From an uncultured Mobiluncus sp. (GTDB lineage Bacteria > Actinomycetota > Actinomycetes > Actinomycetales > Actinomycetaceae): a stretch of 64,000 nt of DNA. Every line of letters begins with the position of its first letter. Within the stretch, counting starts at the first letter, position 1. Below the pieces are notes generated by a model that was given only the letters and a program-made list of their open reading frames with translations, was not told the origin of the DNA and made no database searches. Below, piece after piece: positions 42,581 to 52,151 of this stretch. Location: positions 62,001-126,000 of the forward strand of contig NZ_CAMUES010000008.1 of assembly GCF_947087965.1 (NCBI RefSeq). Reading direction: 5' to 3'. The position numbers and the translations under genes were made by a program.

Positions 42581-43047
42581 GGCTTCTCCTGTAATATTCA
42601 TAGCGAATTCGTGAAATGGATTCACTTCGCGGCATCATTTTACATGGCAGAAAAGCCCTGTGACAAGGTTTTTCACCGCGCTTGCCCCGGTGTGCGTGGG
42701 GTCTTTCGCGGAGTCCCCGGTTTCTCCAAGCTGAGATTCGCCCGGTCTAATATTGGGAAACTATTGAAATGCCTGAACGATGAAAACCAATTTAAACTTT
42801 TCACTAATGAGGGTTTTCTCAGGGCCGATTGGTCGAGTGTCCAGGCGTCGCCGTCAGGAAAACCAACAATCGACGCCTTCCTTTAGCTTGGTGCCAAAGC
42901 GCCGGGTGACTGTCCACAAGGCCAGACTCACCCGGGCTTTGGCGCCAGCCTTTTTAAAATGAACACCGAAAAGCAAACCCTGTGACTTAGGCTAGACTAA
43001 GCAAGGGCGTAGCCGTAGCTCACGCAGAAAACACAGGAAGGAAGCTT
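42581..43047. other. Gene-free stretch with two large hairpins, the second terminator-like
   Basis: AGGCGTCG (42843-42850) and CGACGCCT (42871-42878) form one perfect 8-bp stem. Arms at 42890-42909 and 42928-42946 (ending TCACCCGGGCTTTGGCGCC) form a second stem with a one-base bulge, followed by AGCCTTTTT. The second can act as a plus-strand intrinsic terminator, though no gene lies upstream in that direction. An unrecognised small RNA ending here is possible. Open frames across it look spurious. Confidence 0.6.
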
Positions 43048-44022
43048 ATGCAGCATCATCAGGAAGGTCAGGAGTCCAGCGACCCCCACGAGCCGCACGG
43101 TTCGGGCGGCCATTCGCACACTCATACTCACTCTCACAAGGCCGGTCGTGGGCAGCTCCGGGCAGCGCTTGCGGTGACCTTCACGGTGTTGCTGGCAGAG
43201 GTCGTGGGGGCGGCTCTGACCGGTAGCTTGACCCTGCTGGTGGACTTGGGGCATATGCTCACCGATTGCGCGGGTCTGACTTTTGCGCTGGTGGCAGCCA
43301 GCTTGCAGCAGCGTCCGGCGACGGATCGGCTCACGTGGGGGTGGCGGCGTGCCGAGGTCATCTCGGCAGCTTTGCAGTCCCTGCTGCTGATTTGCATCGG
43401 TGTGTTTGCGTCCATCGAAGCCATCAAACGCCTGATAAATCCCGAAAATATTGAGGACCAAGCGCTGCTGGTGGTGGGCATTATCGGCTTGGTCGGCAAC
43501 CTCATTAGCCTGACCATCCTGTTGAGTTCCCGGCAGAACAACCTGAACCTGCGCGCCGCGTTTCTGGAGGTTCTGAACGATTCCCTTGGTTCCGTAGCGG
43601 TTATCATTAGCGCGGTGGTGATGCTCCTGACCGGGTGGACCCAGATTGATTCCGTGGCGGCGCTGGTCATCGCCGCGCTCATCGTGCCTCGGGCCATCAT
43701 GATTTTGCGCCCGGCGGGGGCAATTTTGCTGGAATCGACCCCTCGGGATTTGGAGTTGGACCAGGTTCGGGCGCACCTGTTGGAGCTGCCTCATGTTTTA
43801 GCCGTGCATGACCTGCATGCCTCCGCGGTTTCCTCGGATTTGCCGGTGCTGAGCGCCCACGTGGTGTTGGCTGACGAATGCTTCCATGACGGGCACAGTC
43901 TCGAGATCTTGAGCGAAATTGAGAACTGCCTGCAGAATCATCACGGCATCTCGATTTTTCACACCACAGTCCAGTTGGAACCGGCCTCACGCGCCCAGCT
44001 GCACCGCGAAACCTGGCACTAA
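43048..44022 (+). CDS. Cation diffusion facilitator family metal exporter
   Basis: The protein has 324 residues with AGGAAGG before the ATG. A His-rich N-terminus (SGGHSHTHTHSH) probably binds metal. Six transmembrane helices follow, with metal-site residues HMLTD in helix 2 and LNDSLG in helix 5. A C-terminal ferredoxin-like metal-binding domain ends the protein. It exchanges Zn2+, Cd2+ or a similar ion for protons, as in the ZitB/CzcD group. The H...D and N...D pattern in the two helices fits a zinc-type site. It stands alone in its direction. Confidence 0.9.
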   Translation: MQHHQEGQESSDPHEPHGSGGHSHTHTHSHKAGRGQLRAALAVTFTVLLAEVVGAALTGSLTLLVDLGHMLTDCAGLTFALVAASLQQRPATDRLTWGWRRAEVISAALQSLLLICIGVFASIEAIKRLINPENIEDQALLVVGIIGLVGNLISLTILLSSRQNNLNLRAAFLEVLNDSLGSVAVIISAVVMLLTGWTQIDSVAALVIAALIVPRAIMILRPAGAILLESTPRDLELDQVRAHLLELPHVLAVHDLHASAVSSDLPVLSAHVVLADECFHDGHSLEILSEIENCLQNHHGISIFHTTVQLEPASRAQLHRETWH

Positions 44023-44070
44023 ATCCTGCCCCACCAGGCTTAATAGGGAAATTGTGAACGCTATAGTACC

Positions 44071-44130
44071 AAATTCGTGGCGGCTTTAATCCTAAATTTG
44101 TGGCATCTATAATCAGTAAACTGTGGCGCT
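44071..44130. repeat. Degenerate 23-bp direct repeat between two transporter genes
   Basis: AAATTCGTGGCGGCTTTAAT (44071) is echoed by AAATTTGTGGCATCTATAAT (44094) and, more weakly, by AAACTGTGGCGCT (44118). It lies in a 171-bp gap between convergent genes. No function is evident. Confidence 0.45.
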
Positions 44131-44193
44131 GGGAGCAGTGACGGGATGCCCGTTGCGTTCACCATGAACGGAGATATTCCGGAGCTAAAATCC

Positions 44194-45591
44194 CTAGAAT
44201 GCGACCTTGCCGATGAGAGCGATGGCGCACAAAATGATGGCCAGCGGCACATAGACGAAACGTCCCACCGATAGCCAGAAAGTCCCGCGAGGCCGCGCGG
44301 CTCCCCGATTAATCGCCGCTAACAATTCGTCCTTCTTCATGACCCAGAACCAGGTGATAGCGCCCAAGCTCGCCCCGAGCGGAATGATGTAGATGGAAAC
44401 CAAATCCATCCACGGGCCCCAGGAGCTAATCGCTTCCATGCCCAAGCCCGCTCCGAGCGCCAGTACGCACAAGCCGACCAACACGACTGTGCGGTTTAGG
44501 CGCGGGAACCGGTGCAGCAGCGATTCGCCCACGGCTTCAAACATATTTTGCAGTGAACTGACCCCGGCGAAAATCATGGCGACATACAGAATCACCGCGA
44601 ACAGCTGACCCAGTGGAATATCTTGCATGATGGCGGGCAGGGTCACAAACAGCAGGCCTGGCCCGGCTCCGACGTCAGTGTTATAAGCGAAACACGCGGG
44701 AATAATGACCAGAGCTGCCACCACTGCCGCGAGAGTGTCAAAGAAACCGGTGCGCTGCGAAACTTTCACCACGTCCTCGTCATCGGGCAGGTAAGCGCCG
44801 TAGACAATCATGCCACTGCCGGTAATCGAGAGGGAAAAGAACGCTTGACCCATTGCCCACACCCAGACAATAGGGTTGATGAGGGCCTCCCAACGCGGGG
44901 TCAACATAAACACATAGCCCTCGATAACGCCCGGCATCAGAGCCACGCGAATTGCCAAAATCACAAAGATGATAAAGAAAACCGGCATCATGATGCGGTT
45001 AGTTTTTTCGATACTTTTCGCCCCGAGGAACAGGGTAATCAACGTCCCCACTACGACGATGATGTGGAACGGCACGACCGAGAAACCGGTTCCAGAAAAA
45101 GAATCAAACCATTTTTCGGTATCAGTTTTCATCAGTGTCCCGGTCAGGGAATCGAACAGCGCTTTGCAAACGTAGGCCACAATGACGGCGTATCCAATCG
45201 CGATACACAGCGAGCCTGCCAAGGGCAACCAGCCCAATGCACTTCCGACCTTGGCTGCCCGGTTCCCACGGGTGGCCCAGGCGGACCGGTAAGTTCCCAA
45301 GGTACCGGTGCGGGCACGCCTGCCGTTGGCGAACTCGGCGGGCAGGCCCACGTAGGTGAACAGTACGACAAAGAAAATATAGATGAGCAGGAAAGCGCCC
45401 CCGCCATTATTCCCGAGCTTATAGGGGAAGCCCCACACATTAGCCATGCCCACGGCGGAACCTACGGAGGCCAGCACGAAACCCCAGTGGGTAGCGAAAC
45501 GGTGCGCGGTCTGTGCTCCGTGGTGGCTGGGCCCAGTAGCGGTGTTGTCTGTCACTACGGGCGGTTCGGAGGGGGAGGAAGGGGTCGTCAC
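44194..45591 (-). CDS. Neurotransmitter:sodium symporter family transporter
   Basis: The protein has 465 residues from a GTG preceded by AAGGAAA. About 11-12 transmembrane helices are visible. The conserved helix-1 sodium and substrate motif appears as GSAVGMANVWGFPY, close to the GNVWRFP pattern of the SNF/LeuT family. A long acidic loop near residue 155 and the GLPAEFANGRRAR loop match bacterial family members. It imports an amino acid or related compound with sodium. The substrate cannot be assigned. Confidence 0.9.
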   Translation of the reverse strand: MTTPSSPSEPPVVTDNTATGPSHHGAQTAHRFATHWGFVLASVGSAVGMANVWGFPYKLGNNGGGAFLLIYIFFVVLFTYVGLPAEFANGRRARTGTLGTYRSAWATRGNRAAKVGSALGWLPLAGSLCIAIGYAVIVAYVCKALFDSLTGTLMKTDTEKWFDSFSGTGFSVVPFHIIVVVGTLITLFLGAKSIEKTNRIMMPVFFIIFVILAIRVALMPGVIEGYVFMLTPRWEALINPIVWVWAMGQAFFSLSITGSGMIVYGAYLPDDEDVVKVSQRTGFFDTLAAVVAALVIIPACFAYNTDVGAGPGLLFVTLPAIMQDIPLGQLFAVILYVAMIFAGVSSLQNMFEAVGESLLHRFPRLNRTVVLVGLCVLALGAGLGMEAISSWGPWMDLVSIYIIPLGASLGAITWFWVMKKDELLAAINRGAARPRGTFWLSVGRFVYVPLAIILCAIALIGKVAF

Positions 45592-45842
45592 AAGGTTTCC
45601 TTAATCTAGCTCAGAATCCGGTGAGGCGGGTTCATGCCACAGTTTTCCCTTATCGTAGTCGAAAGGGTGGCGAAACTGAGAATTCTCTAGCTTATGGGAA
45701 AGGCTGGGGACGAGCGGAGGCGCTATAAAAGCCGCCGCAGTCGCACGCGAACAAACTCCCTGTTCAGCGCCTCACGGGAGGTTTTGATAGCCTGAAAAGG
45801 CCGATTCCGAATCTGGAACGGCCATAAAGAAAGGATAAATTT

Positions 45843-46106
45843 ATGGGACAGCTCATTGGAATTATTGTGACCGGCGCGGTGATTGGCGCTTTGGCGAGAC
45901 TATTTAAACGCGGTGAGCAGCCTATCGGCATCCTGTGGACCATCATCCTCGGGGCGCTCGGCGCCGGTATCGGCGGCTGGCTGGTTAAGTTGTTCGGCTA
46001 CACCAATGCCAACGGCGGCGTGCAGTGGATTCAGTGGATTGTGTCGATTATCGTCGCCATGATCCTCATCGGTATCTATATGGGTGCTACCGGGAAAAAG
46101 AAATAA
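45843..46106 (+). CDS. GlsB/YeaQ/YmgE family small membrane protein
   Basis: The protein has 87 residues with AAAGGA before the ATG. Three hydrophobic helices and the glycine-rich pattern GAVIGALARLF...LGALGAGIGGWLV identify the transglycosylase-associated, stress-response membrane protein family. No enzyme activity is established for the family. It is a single gene between divergent neighbours and probably responds to envelope stress. Confidence 0.88.
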   Translation: MGQLIGIIVTGAVIGALARLFKRGEQPIGILWTIILGALGAGIGGWLVKLFGYTNANGGVQWIQWIVSIIVAMILIGIYMGATGKKK

Positions 46107-46168
46107 CACCACCCCGTGCTGCCTAAAGGCCGGCAAAAGTCGCGGCGGGGAAAAGCTAGGATAGATTC

Positions 46169-47431
46169 ATGAGCGATTTCCCACTGACTTTTCCGGTAAA
46201 AATCTTGCTGCTCGGCGCGGGCGAGCTGGGCAAAGAACTGACGATTTCCCTGCAGCGACTGGGCTGCCAGGTCGTCGCTTGCGATTCATACGCGGGGGCG
46301 CCCGCCATGCAGGTCGCCACCGAATATCGCTTGTTGGACATGACTGATGCCGAGGCCCTCGAGGCCGTGATTGCGGCTGTGCGTCCTGACCTCATTGTTC
46401 CTGAAGTCGAGAAACTCGCCTCCACTGCGTTGGTTGCGGCCGCGGGGGAGGGGACGCGAGTCGTACCTTCCTCACGAGTGGTGGAACTGACTTTTGACCG
46501 CCAAGGCATCCGCACCCTGGCCGCCACGACAGCAAACGTTTTGACCTCGCCTTTTGCTTTCGCCGACTCGTTGGCGGCACTGCAGGAGGGAGCCGCAAAG
46601 GTCGGGTTTCCCTGTTTCGTGAAGCCCACCATGTCCTCATCGGGGCATGGCCAGTCTCGCGTGGAGCGTGCCGAGGACCTGCCCGCCGCCTGGGAGGAGG
46701 CCTGCTCCGGGGCGCGTGCCGATACCGGGCGGGTCATCGTGGAGGGCGAAATCGCTTTTGACTACGAAATCACCCTGTTGAGCATGCGCCACCTGGATCC
46801 TGACAATCCGACTCAGGTTCGCACCAGCTTTTGCGCGCCAATCGGACACCGACAGTCCTCCGGGGATTATGTGGAATCCTGGCAACCCCAAGCGATGAAA
46901 CCTGAAATCCTTAAGAAAGCCCAGGTCACTGCCCAGAAAGTTCTCGATGCGCTGGCAGCCGACACCGCGCGGGCGGCCGCGGCGAGCGGTGAGTCCGCAA
47001 ATGCGGACGCCGACAATCCGATGCTGGGCATTTTTGGGGTCGAGATGTTCGTCAAAGGTGAGGACGTGTACTTCTCGGAACTCTCCCCACGCCCCCACGA
47101 CACCGGCATGGTCACCATGATTACCCAGCCGCAAAACGAGTTTGACCTGCACGCGAGGGCAATTTTGGGGCTGCCTGTGGACACGGCCATGTTCCCCGAT
47201 GTCAGGGCCGGAGCTTCGGTTCCCCTGAAGTCTCCCGTCGAGTCCGACCAGCCGCGCTACACAGGTGTGGACGCGGCCCTGCAGGTCAGTCCGGACGCGC
47301 AGCTGAGAATCTTTGGCAAGCCGGTGGCTCACGTGGGCAGACGCATGGCCGTGGCCCTAGCGACCGGGGTCGACACCGACCAGGCGCGCGCGAAAGCCCA
47401 CGAGGTCATCGGCAAGGTCACCATTCACTAG
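46169..47431 (+). CDS. purT: Formate-dependent phosphoribosylglycinamide formyltransferase
   Basis: The protein has 420 residues, slightly longer than the usual 392 because of an Ala-rich insertion near residue 270. The ATP-grasp landmarks are present: LLGAGELGKE at the N-terminus, VKPTMSSSGHGQS in the central domain and EMFV...SELSPRPHDTGMVT near the C-terminus. It makes formyl-GAR from formate, ATP and GAR in purine synthesis, avoiding formyl-tetrahydrofolate. No ribosome binding site is seen. TAGGAT ends seven bases before the ATG, so it is probably leaderless. Confidence 0.93.
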   Translation: MSDFPLTFPVKILLLGAGELGKELTISLQRLGCQVVACDSYAGAPAMQVATEYRLLDMTDAEALEAVIAAVRPDLIVPEVEKLASTALVAAAGEGTRVVPSSRVVELTFDRQGIRTLAATTANVLTSPFAFADSLAALQEGAAKVGFPCFVKPTMSSSGHGQSRVERAEDLPAAWEEACSGARADTGRVIVEGEIAFDYEITLLSMRHLDPDNPTQVRTSFCAPIGHRQSSGDYVESWQPQAMKPEILKKAQVTAQKVLDALAADTARAAAASGESANADADNPMLGIFGVEMFVKGEDVYFSELSPRPHDTGMVTMITQPQNEFDLHARAILGLPVDTAMFPDVRAGASVPLKSPVESDQPRYTGVDAALQVSPDAQLRIFGKPVAHVGRRMAVALATGVDTDQARAKAHEVIGKVTIH

Positions 47432-47758
47432 GGGTGAGCGCGGCTTTTCCTCTGGGCTTCGCAGGAGCGCTAGCGCGTTTCGGGGTCCGTGGTCAGATGC
47501 CTCGCGTGCTTTCTCTCGCTCTTAATCACCGCCTTGAGCTTCTGCGTGAATCCTTGAGATGACGCGACTTTCGGGTAGCTAAGCTGTGAATTGCAGGGCC
47601 GTTAGGCCGTGAATTGTGGGGGCATGATGGAGGTGTGTTGGTCAGAGTCACGGTTTCCATGACGCCTGGGCAGCTGAGTTGACCGGTCAATACAAATTTT
47701 ATTTCGTGCGCGGAAATAAACCCGCGCGGCGTCACAATTTGTTGAAAACCTGCGGAAA
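47432..47758. other. Gene-free stretch downstream of purT
   Basis: This 327-bp convergent gap has no supported gene. It contains repeated GTGAATTG boxes near 47582 and 47612 and a small hairpin GCGCGG/CCGCGC at about 47709-47728. No clear terminator with a T-tract was found. Confidence 0.45.
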
Positions 47759-49123
47759 TCAGTTTCTAAAGGAATGCACCGGGGCGGGAATCCGCCCGCC
47801 GCGAGCCGCGAAATCGGCGGAGGAAAATTGGGAAACTTCCATCACCGGCGCCCACCCCAGCAGGCCTCCAAAGTTGGCGCTGTCCCCCACGCCCTTGCCT
47901 GGAACCGGTATGACCCGTACCGCGGTAGTCTTGCCCGAAGCGGTGCCTATAGCGGCCTCATCAGCGATTAAACCGGTAATCGTAGCGGGGCTGGTGTCGC
48001 CGGGAATCGCAATCATGTCCAGGCCCACCGAACAAATCGCGGTCATGGCTTCGAGTTTTGCCATCGTGATGGAACCGTGCTGCACGCCGTGAATCATATT
48101 GATGTCCTCCGAAACGGGGATGAAAGATCCCGACAAGCCGCCCACCATCGAGCACGCCATCAGTCCGCCCTTTTTCACCGCGTCATTGAGCAAAAACAGT
48201 GCGGCGGTAGTGCCCGGCGCGCCGACTGCGCAGACGCCCATTTCTTCCAGAATCGCCGCCACGGAATCGCCGACTTCCGCCGTAGGAGCCAGCGACAAAT
48301 CCACGATTCCAAAAGGTACGGACAGGCGTTGCGCCACGGTCTGCCCCACCAGCTGGCCCATTCGGGTTATCTTAAATGCCGATTTTTTGATGGCTTCGGC
48401 GCATTCCTCAAAAGGGCGCCCCCGCACCGTCTGCAAGGCGCGCTGCACCACTCCTGGCCCAGAAATCCCTACTGAAATGACCGTATCGGGCTGGCTGACC
48501 CCGTGAAAGGCCCCAGCCATGAACGGATTGTCGCCCACCGCATTGGCGAACACGACCAGCTTTGCCGCCCCAATCCCGTCAGCCGCGGCGGTCGCTTGTG
48601 CCGTATCCACGACCACCTGGCCCATGCGCCGCGCCGCCGACATATTGATACCCGTGCGGGTAGAACCGATATTGACCGACGAACACACGATATCCGTGCT
48701 GGCCAGAGCCTCGGGAATGGAATCAATCAACGCCAGGTCGCTGTGTGTGGCCCCCGCCTCGACCAACGCGGAATATCCGCCGACGAAGTCGACCCCGACG
48801 GCTTTGCCGGCACGATCCAACGCTTGGGCGAAGGGCAGCGGGTTCGAAGTACGGCAAGCGGCCGCCACCAGGGAAATCGGCGTGACCGAAATCCGCTTGT
48901 TGATAATCGGCACCCCGAACTCCCGCGACACCTCGCCGGCGGTCGCCACCAGGTGCGAGGCGGCCTTGACGATGCGATCCTCGATACGGGCGCAGGCGCG
49001 TTGCACGTCAGAATCGGCACAATCCAGCAGCGACAGCCCCATTGTGACGGTGCGCACGTCCAGTTTGTCCTCGGAAATCATCTGGATGGTTTCCATGATT
49101 TGTCGCTCGGTGTCTAAGCTCAT
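47759..49123 (-). CDS. UPF0210 (PFL/DUF711) family protein
   Basis: The protein has 454 residues, matching the family length. Its N-terminus (IMETIQMISEDKLDVRTVTMGLSL) and the glycine-rich stretch GIGAAKLVVFANAVGDNPFMAGAFHG are characteristic of the UPF0210 proteins, which have a pyruvate-formate-lyase-like barrel. No reaction is established. The gene lies downstream of an ACT-domain gene in the same direction (85 bp gap), a pairing conserved in many bacteria. The ACT protein may sense an amino acid for it. Confidence 0.9.
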   Translation of the reverse strand: MSLDTERQIMETIQMISEDKLDVRTVTMGLSLLDCADSDVQRACARIEDRIVKAASHLVATAGEVSREFGVPIINKRISVTPISLVAAACRTSNPLPFAQALDRAGKAVGVDFVGGYSALVEAGATHSDLALIDSIPEALASTDIVCSSVNIGSTRTGINMSAARRMGQVVVDTAQATAAADGIGAAKLVVFANAVGDNPFMAGAFHGVSQPDTVISVGISGPGVVQRALQTVRGRPFEECAEAIKKSAFKITRMGQLVGQTVAQRLSVPFGIVDLSLAPTAEVGDSVAAILEEMGVCAVGAPGTTAALFLLNDAVKKGGLMACSMVGGLSGSFIPVSEDINMIHGVQHGSITMAKLEAMTAICSVGLDMIAIPGDTSPATITGLIADEAAIGTASGKTTAVRVIPVPGKGVGDSANFGGLLGWAPVMEVSQFSSADFAARGGRIPAPVHSFRN

Positions 49124-49208
49124 TGTCTTGCTCCAATAGGGGATTCAGAAGGGTTCCCGGTCATCTTCCGGGGCGGATACGGGGTTCGTGGTGGGGTCTC
49201 ACGGCTGA

Positions 49209-49478
49209 TTAGAGGGTGTGCATAACGTTGAAAATAGCTTCAGATTGCACCCGGATTTCCAGGTTCTGGGATTGTTCCACCTCAGTCATGGCTTCCTGCA
49301 AGTTCGTCAGGGAGGTGGGGGCGTCGTCCAGCTCCAGCTGCATAATCATCGTGAAGTACGAACCCATCAGAGTCTGGGAAACGTTGGTAATATTGGCGTT
49401 CTGGGCGGCGCAGGCATTTGCTACCGCCGCAATAATCCCGGTGTGGTCGATTCCGGTTACAGTCATGATTGCTTTCAT
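49209..49478 (-). CDS. ACT-domain protein (UPF0237)
   Basis: The protein is an 89-residue single ACT domain: MTVTGIDHTGIIAAVANACA with the ligand-loop Gly, then NITNVSQTLMGSYFTMIMQLEL. Such proteins bind amino acids at dimer interfaces. It is the upstream partner of the UPF0210 gene, so a sensory role for that protein is inferred. It is not attached to an enzyme domain. Confidence 0.92.
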   Translation of the reverse strand: MKAIMTVTGIDHTGIIAAVANACAAQNANITNVSQTLMGSYFTMIMQLELDDAPTSLTNLQEAMTEVEQSQNLEIRVQSEAIFNVMHTL

Positions 49479-49572
49479 GGCTCAATTATGCCCTCCCCGT
49501 GCCGCTCAGTTCGGTAAAAGTAGGCGGAGACGGTGGTGTTGTGCCGGATTCTCGCGAAATGCATTGCGGGTT

Positions 49573-50301
49573 TTAGGTCAGGTGCAGAGTCTGTTCAACT
49601 GGTGCATAGTGTTGCATGACGGCTTGACGGTATGCATGAACGTCACCGTTGATGGCGGCATTGAGCATAGCCCGGTGAGATGTCGCGGTGGTGATGAGGC
49701 TTTCCTTAGAAGGAGTACCTAATTGGGGAAGTGAGGTAACATTGACTTTCCAAAATGACCCTACTAGCTGGCGCATCACCTCATTGTCGAGCAGCGCTAA
49801 GATTCCGTCGTGAAATGCGTAATCTTCATCTGAAAACAGTTTGCCTTCCTTGGCTCGCCGCTCCATCAATTCCACCAGAGTTTCCAGACCCGGTTGAGGG
49901 ATGCCTTTGAGAGTGTCACAAACCTTTTGAGCCATGCCTAAATCAAGGTAACGGCGAACCTTCACGATTTCACGCAATCCTCCCAGGTTATTTCGACTCA
50001 TCATAACGGTGCGGAATGCCAAGGTTTCCACCAGCGGCGACATGGACAGCGAACCGACGAAAGCGCCGATTCCACGGCGAACTTCCACAATTTGTAATGC
50101 TTCTAAACGTCGTAAAGCTTCTCTGACCGAGGAGCGCGAGACGTTGAGGATTGTGCATAAATCAGATTCGGAGGGCAGGCAATCCCCGGGTGAGAGATTG
50201 TTTTGGGTGATGTAGTTCTTAATTTTTTCTGAGCTGTCCTCAACGGCAGTGCTTCGATTATTTCGGAGCTTCTTTGCTGGCGAACCTGATTGCGAAAGCA
50301 T
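49573..50301 (-). CDS. nanR: FadR-subfamily GntR regulator, probable repressor of the sialic acid operon
   Basis: The protein has 242 residues. The winged helix (residues about 25-90) contains the GntR signature NNLSPGDCLPSESDLCTILNVSRSSVREALRRLE. The C-terminal FCD domain binds a ligand, usually with a metal. It is divergent from the sialic acid importer operon with 232 bp between starts. FCD regulators near nan genes repress until sialic acid or a phosphorylated aminosugar is present. The palindrome at 50448 matches the FadR-type consensus. The name nanR rests on context, not on direct evidence. Confidence 0.78.
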   Translation of the reverse strand: MLSQSGSPAKKLRNNRSTAVEDSSEKIKNYITQNNLSPGDCLPSESDLCTILNVSRSSVREALRRLEALQIVEVRRGIGAFVGSLSMSPLVETLAFRTVMMSRNNLGGLREIVKVRRYLDLGMAQKVCDTLKGIPQPGLETLVELMERRAKEGKLFSDEDYAFHDGILALLDNEVMRQLVGSFWKVNVTSLPQLGTPSKESLITTATSHRAMLNAAINGDVHAYRQAVMQHYAPVEQTLHLT

Positions 50302-50318
50302 GATGGAACTATAGCAGG

Positions 50319-50329
50319 TTATCAGACAA
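50319..50329. promoter_or_regulatory. Second, weaker FadR-type half-palindrome near nanR
   Basis: TTATCAGACAA differs at one position from TNGTNNNACNA and is located 18 bp upstream of the nanR start. It may mediate autoregulation together with the site at 50448. Confidence 0.45.
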
Positions 50330-50447
50330 GCTATGGGGTGTATTGCCGAACTCCACTATTTAGGTAATTGTGAGCGACTGGTCCGGGGTGAAAAAACGTT
50401 GTGATTTCAATAGAATTCAGTGAATTTTCAGAAATTAATTCAAAATG

Positions 50448-50460
50448 CTTGTCAGACAAG
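50448..50460. promoter_or_regulatory. FadR-type operator upstream of the sialic acid importer
   Basis: CTTGTC-A-GACAAG is a perfect dyad. Its core TTGTCAGACAA fits the TNGTNNNACNA consensus of FCD-type GntR regulators. It overlaps a possible -35 (TTGTCA, 50449-50454) with a weak -10 (TACTCT) 17 bp later, so repressor binding should block transcription. Confidence 0.7.
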
Positions 50461-50533
50461 TTGTATCCTGTTACTCTTGTAGGTAATCCAGTTCGTAAGG
50501 ATTAACTACTACTCAATGAGGAGAGCAACGAAA

Positions 50534-52135
50534 ATGACATCCCCTTTTAAGAAACGTCATCTGTCTGGCCTGGCGGCAATTACAGCTGCTTGTGCCCTGA
50601 CTCTGAGCGCTTGTGGCGGAGGCGATGCGCCGAAGGACAACGCTGGAGACAAACCGGGAGCCGGCCCCACCGGCACCCTCAACGTGTTCGCGGCCTATGA
50701 CACGACTAACTGGCACCCTCTAAATACCTCCTCAGCTTTGGCTGTCGGGGCGAACCTACAGGTAGTAGAGGGTCTTTACGAGTTTGATTACTCTGATTTC
50801 ACAGCTCATAAGGCTTTGGCAAAAGATGACGAACCGACCAAGATTGACGATACGACCTACGAGGTCGCGCTGCGTGACGGAGCCAAGTTCAGTGATGGAA
50901 CTCCCGTGACCTCTGAGGATGTCGTAACTTCCTACAAGCGCATCGTGGACGGCGAAAAAGACTCTAGTGGAACCGATGTGACCAGCCCATATGCGGCCTT
51001 CATCACTTTCATTGATTCTATCGAAGCCAAAGATGACACCACGGTGACGATTAAGCTCAATCAGCCGATGGAATTCCTCAAGACTCGTTTAGCTGACATC
51101 AAAGTCGTTCCCAAGGACTCCACCTTTGATGACATGACTTCCAAACCGATTGGTTCGGGTCCCTACAAGTACGATTCCATTACTGATACCACGGTGGACA
51201 TGTCGGTCAACGAAAACTACAACGGGCCGAACCCGGCCACAGTGGAAAAGATTCACTACGACTGCAACCGTGACTCTAATGCTCGACAAACCGCGGCTTT
51301 GGACGGCACCACGGATGTCGTCGAAGCCGTTGATCCCTCTGGCATTTCCGATTTGGAAGCCGCTGGATGGAAGGTCGAAGGTGCGACCGGCTACGGTATC
51401 GGCATGATTGTGTTCAACACCACAAAGGCACCGTTCAACTCCAACAAGACTCGTCAGGGCGTGCTGACCGCTATCGACAAGAAGACCCTGATTGATACCG
51501 CTTTGGTCGGCGCCGGTACGGAACCGGATTCTTTCTTGCCGGAATACAACCCGATGCACAAGAAAGCCGCAACGCAGTTTACTTTCGACGCGGACAAAGC
51601 CAAGTCCCTGCTTAAGGAAGGCGGCGCGGAAGGCGCGACTGTCAACGTGCTGACCACCACCGATACCTGGATTGCCGCTATGGGCCCCCAGATTAAACAG
51701 AACCTGGAGGCAGTGGGCTTGAAGGTACACCTCGACAGCAAGGCTTCCGGCGACGTGTGGAATAACAACGTCGCTCAGGGAGACTTTGACATTGTTATCG
51801 CTCCTGGCGATGCCTCCGTTTTCGGTGCCGACCCCGGCATTCTGACTGCGGGATGGTTCTACAGCCCCTTGTGGATGGACGAACGTTTCCGCTTGAGTGA
51901 GTCCGACCCGGCTGCCGCTAAGGCCCTGGTTGACGCGATGGATGCTGCCGGTAAAGCCACTGGCGATGATGCCAAGACCGAGTGGGGCAAGGTGCAGGAC
52001 GCCATCGCTGAACAGGCGGCAATGTACCCGCTGGTGTTCCACACTCTGTACACCGGTTACAAGGAGGACAAGGTCAGTAACCTGACCCCCATTGGGGTAA
52101 CTGGCCTGCAGCTTATCGGCGTAACGGTTAAGTAA
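50534..52135 (+). CDS. Family 5 (peptide-type) ABC substrate-binding lipoprotein, probable sialic acid receptor
   Basis: The ATG at 50534 follows GGAGAG and gives 533 residues; an ATG at 50516 is in frame but has no site. A lipoprotein signal peptide ends at LTLSAC, with the Cys at about residue 26. The body has the SBP_bac_5 fold, with KFSDGTPVTSEDVVTSYKR near residue 115. Family members bind peptides, nickel or, in the Sat/SiaEFGI group, sialic acid. The downstream nan and nag genes point to N-acetylneuraminate. It heads the operon. A strong hairpin separates it from the permease gene. Confidence 0.85.
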   Translation: MTSPFKKRHLSGLAAITAACALTLSACGGGDAPKDNAGDKPGAGPTGTLNVFAAYDTTNWHPLNTSSALAVGANLQVVEGLYEFDYSDFTAHKALAKDDEPTKIDDTTYEVALRDGAKFSDGTPVTSEDVVTSYKRIVDGEKDSSGTDVTSPYAAFITFIDSIEAKDDTTVTIKLNQPMEFLKTRLADIKVVPKDSTFDDMTSKPIGSGPYKYDSITDTTVDMSVNENYNGPNPATVEKIHYDCNRDSNARQTAALDGTTDVVEAVDPSGISDLEAAGWKVEGATGYGIGMIVFNTTKAPFNSNKTRQGVLTAIDKKTLIDTALVGAGTEPDSFLPEYNPMHKKAATQFTFDADKAKSLLKEGGAEGATVNVLTTTDTWIAAMGPQIKQNLEAVGLKVHLDSKASGDVWNNNVAQGDFDIVIAPGDASVFGADPGILTAGWFYSPLWMDERFRLSESDPAAAKALVDAMDAAGKATGDDAKTEWGKVQDAIAEQAAMYPLVFHTLYTGYKEDKVSNLTPIGVTGLQLIGVTVK

Positions 52136-52151
52136 CCCGCGCCGCACCAGA

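Noticed and set aside
42515..42886. 123-codon plus-strand open frame between the small membrane protein and the CDF gene
   Set aside because: It overlaps the start of the well-supported minus-strand gene and has no start signal or fold.
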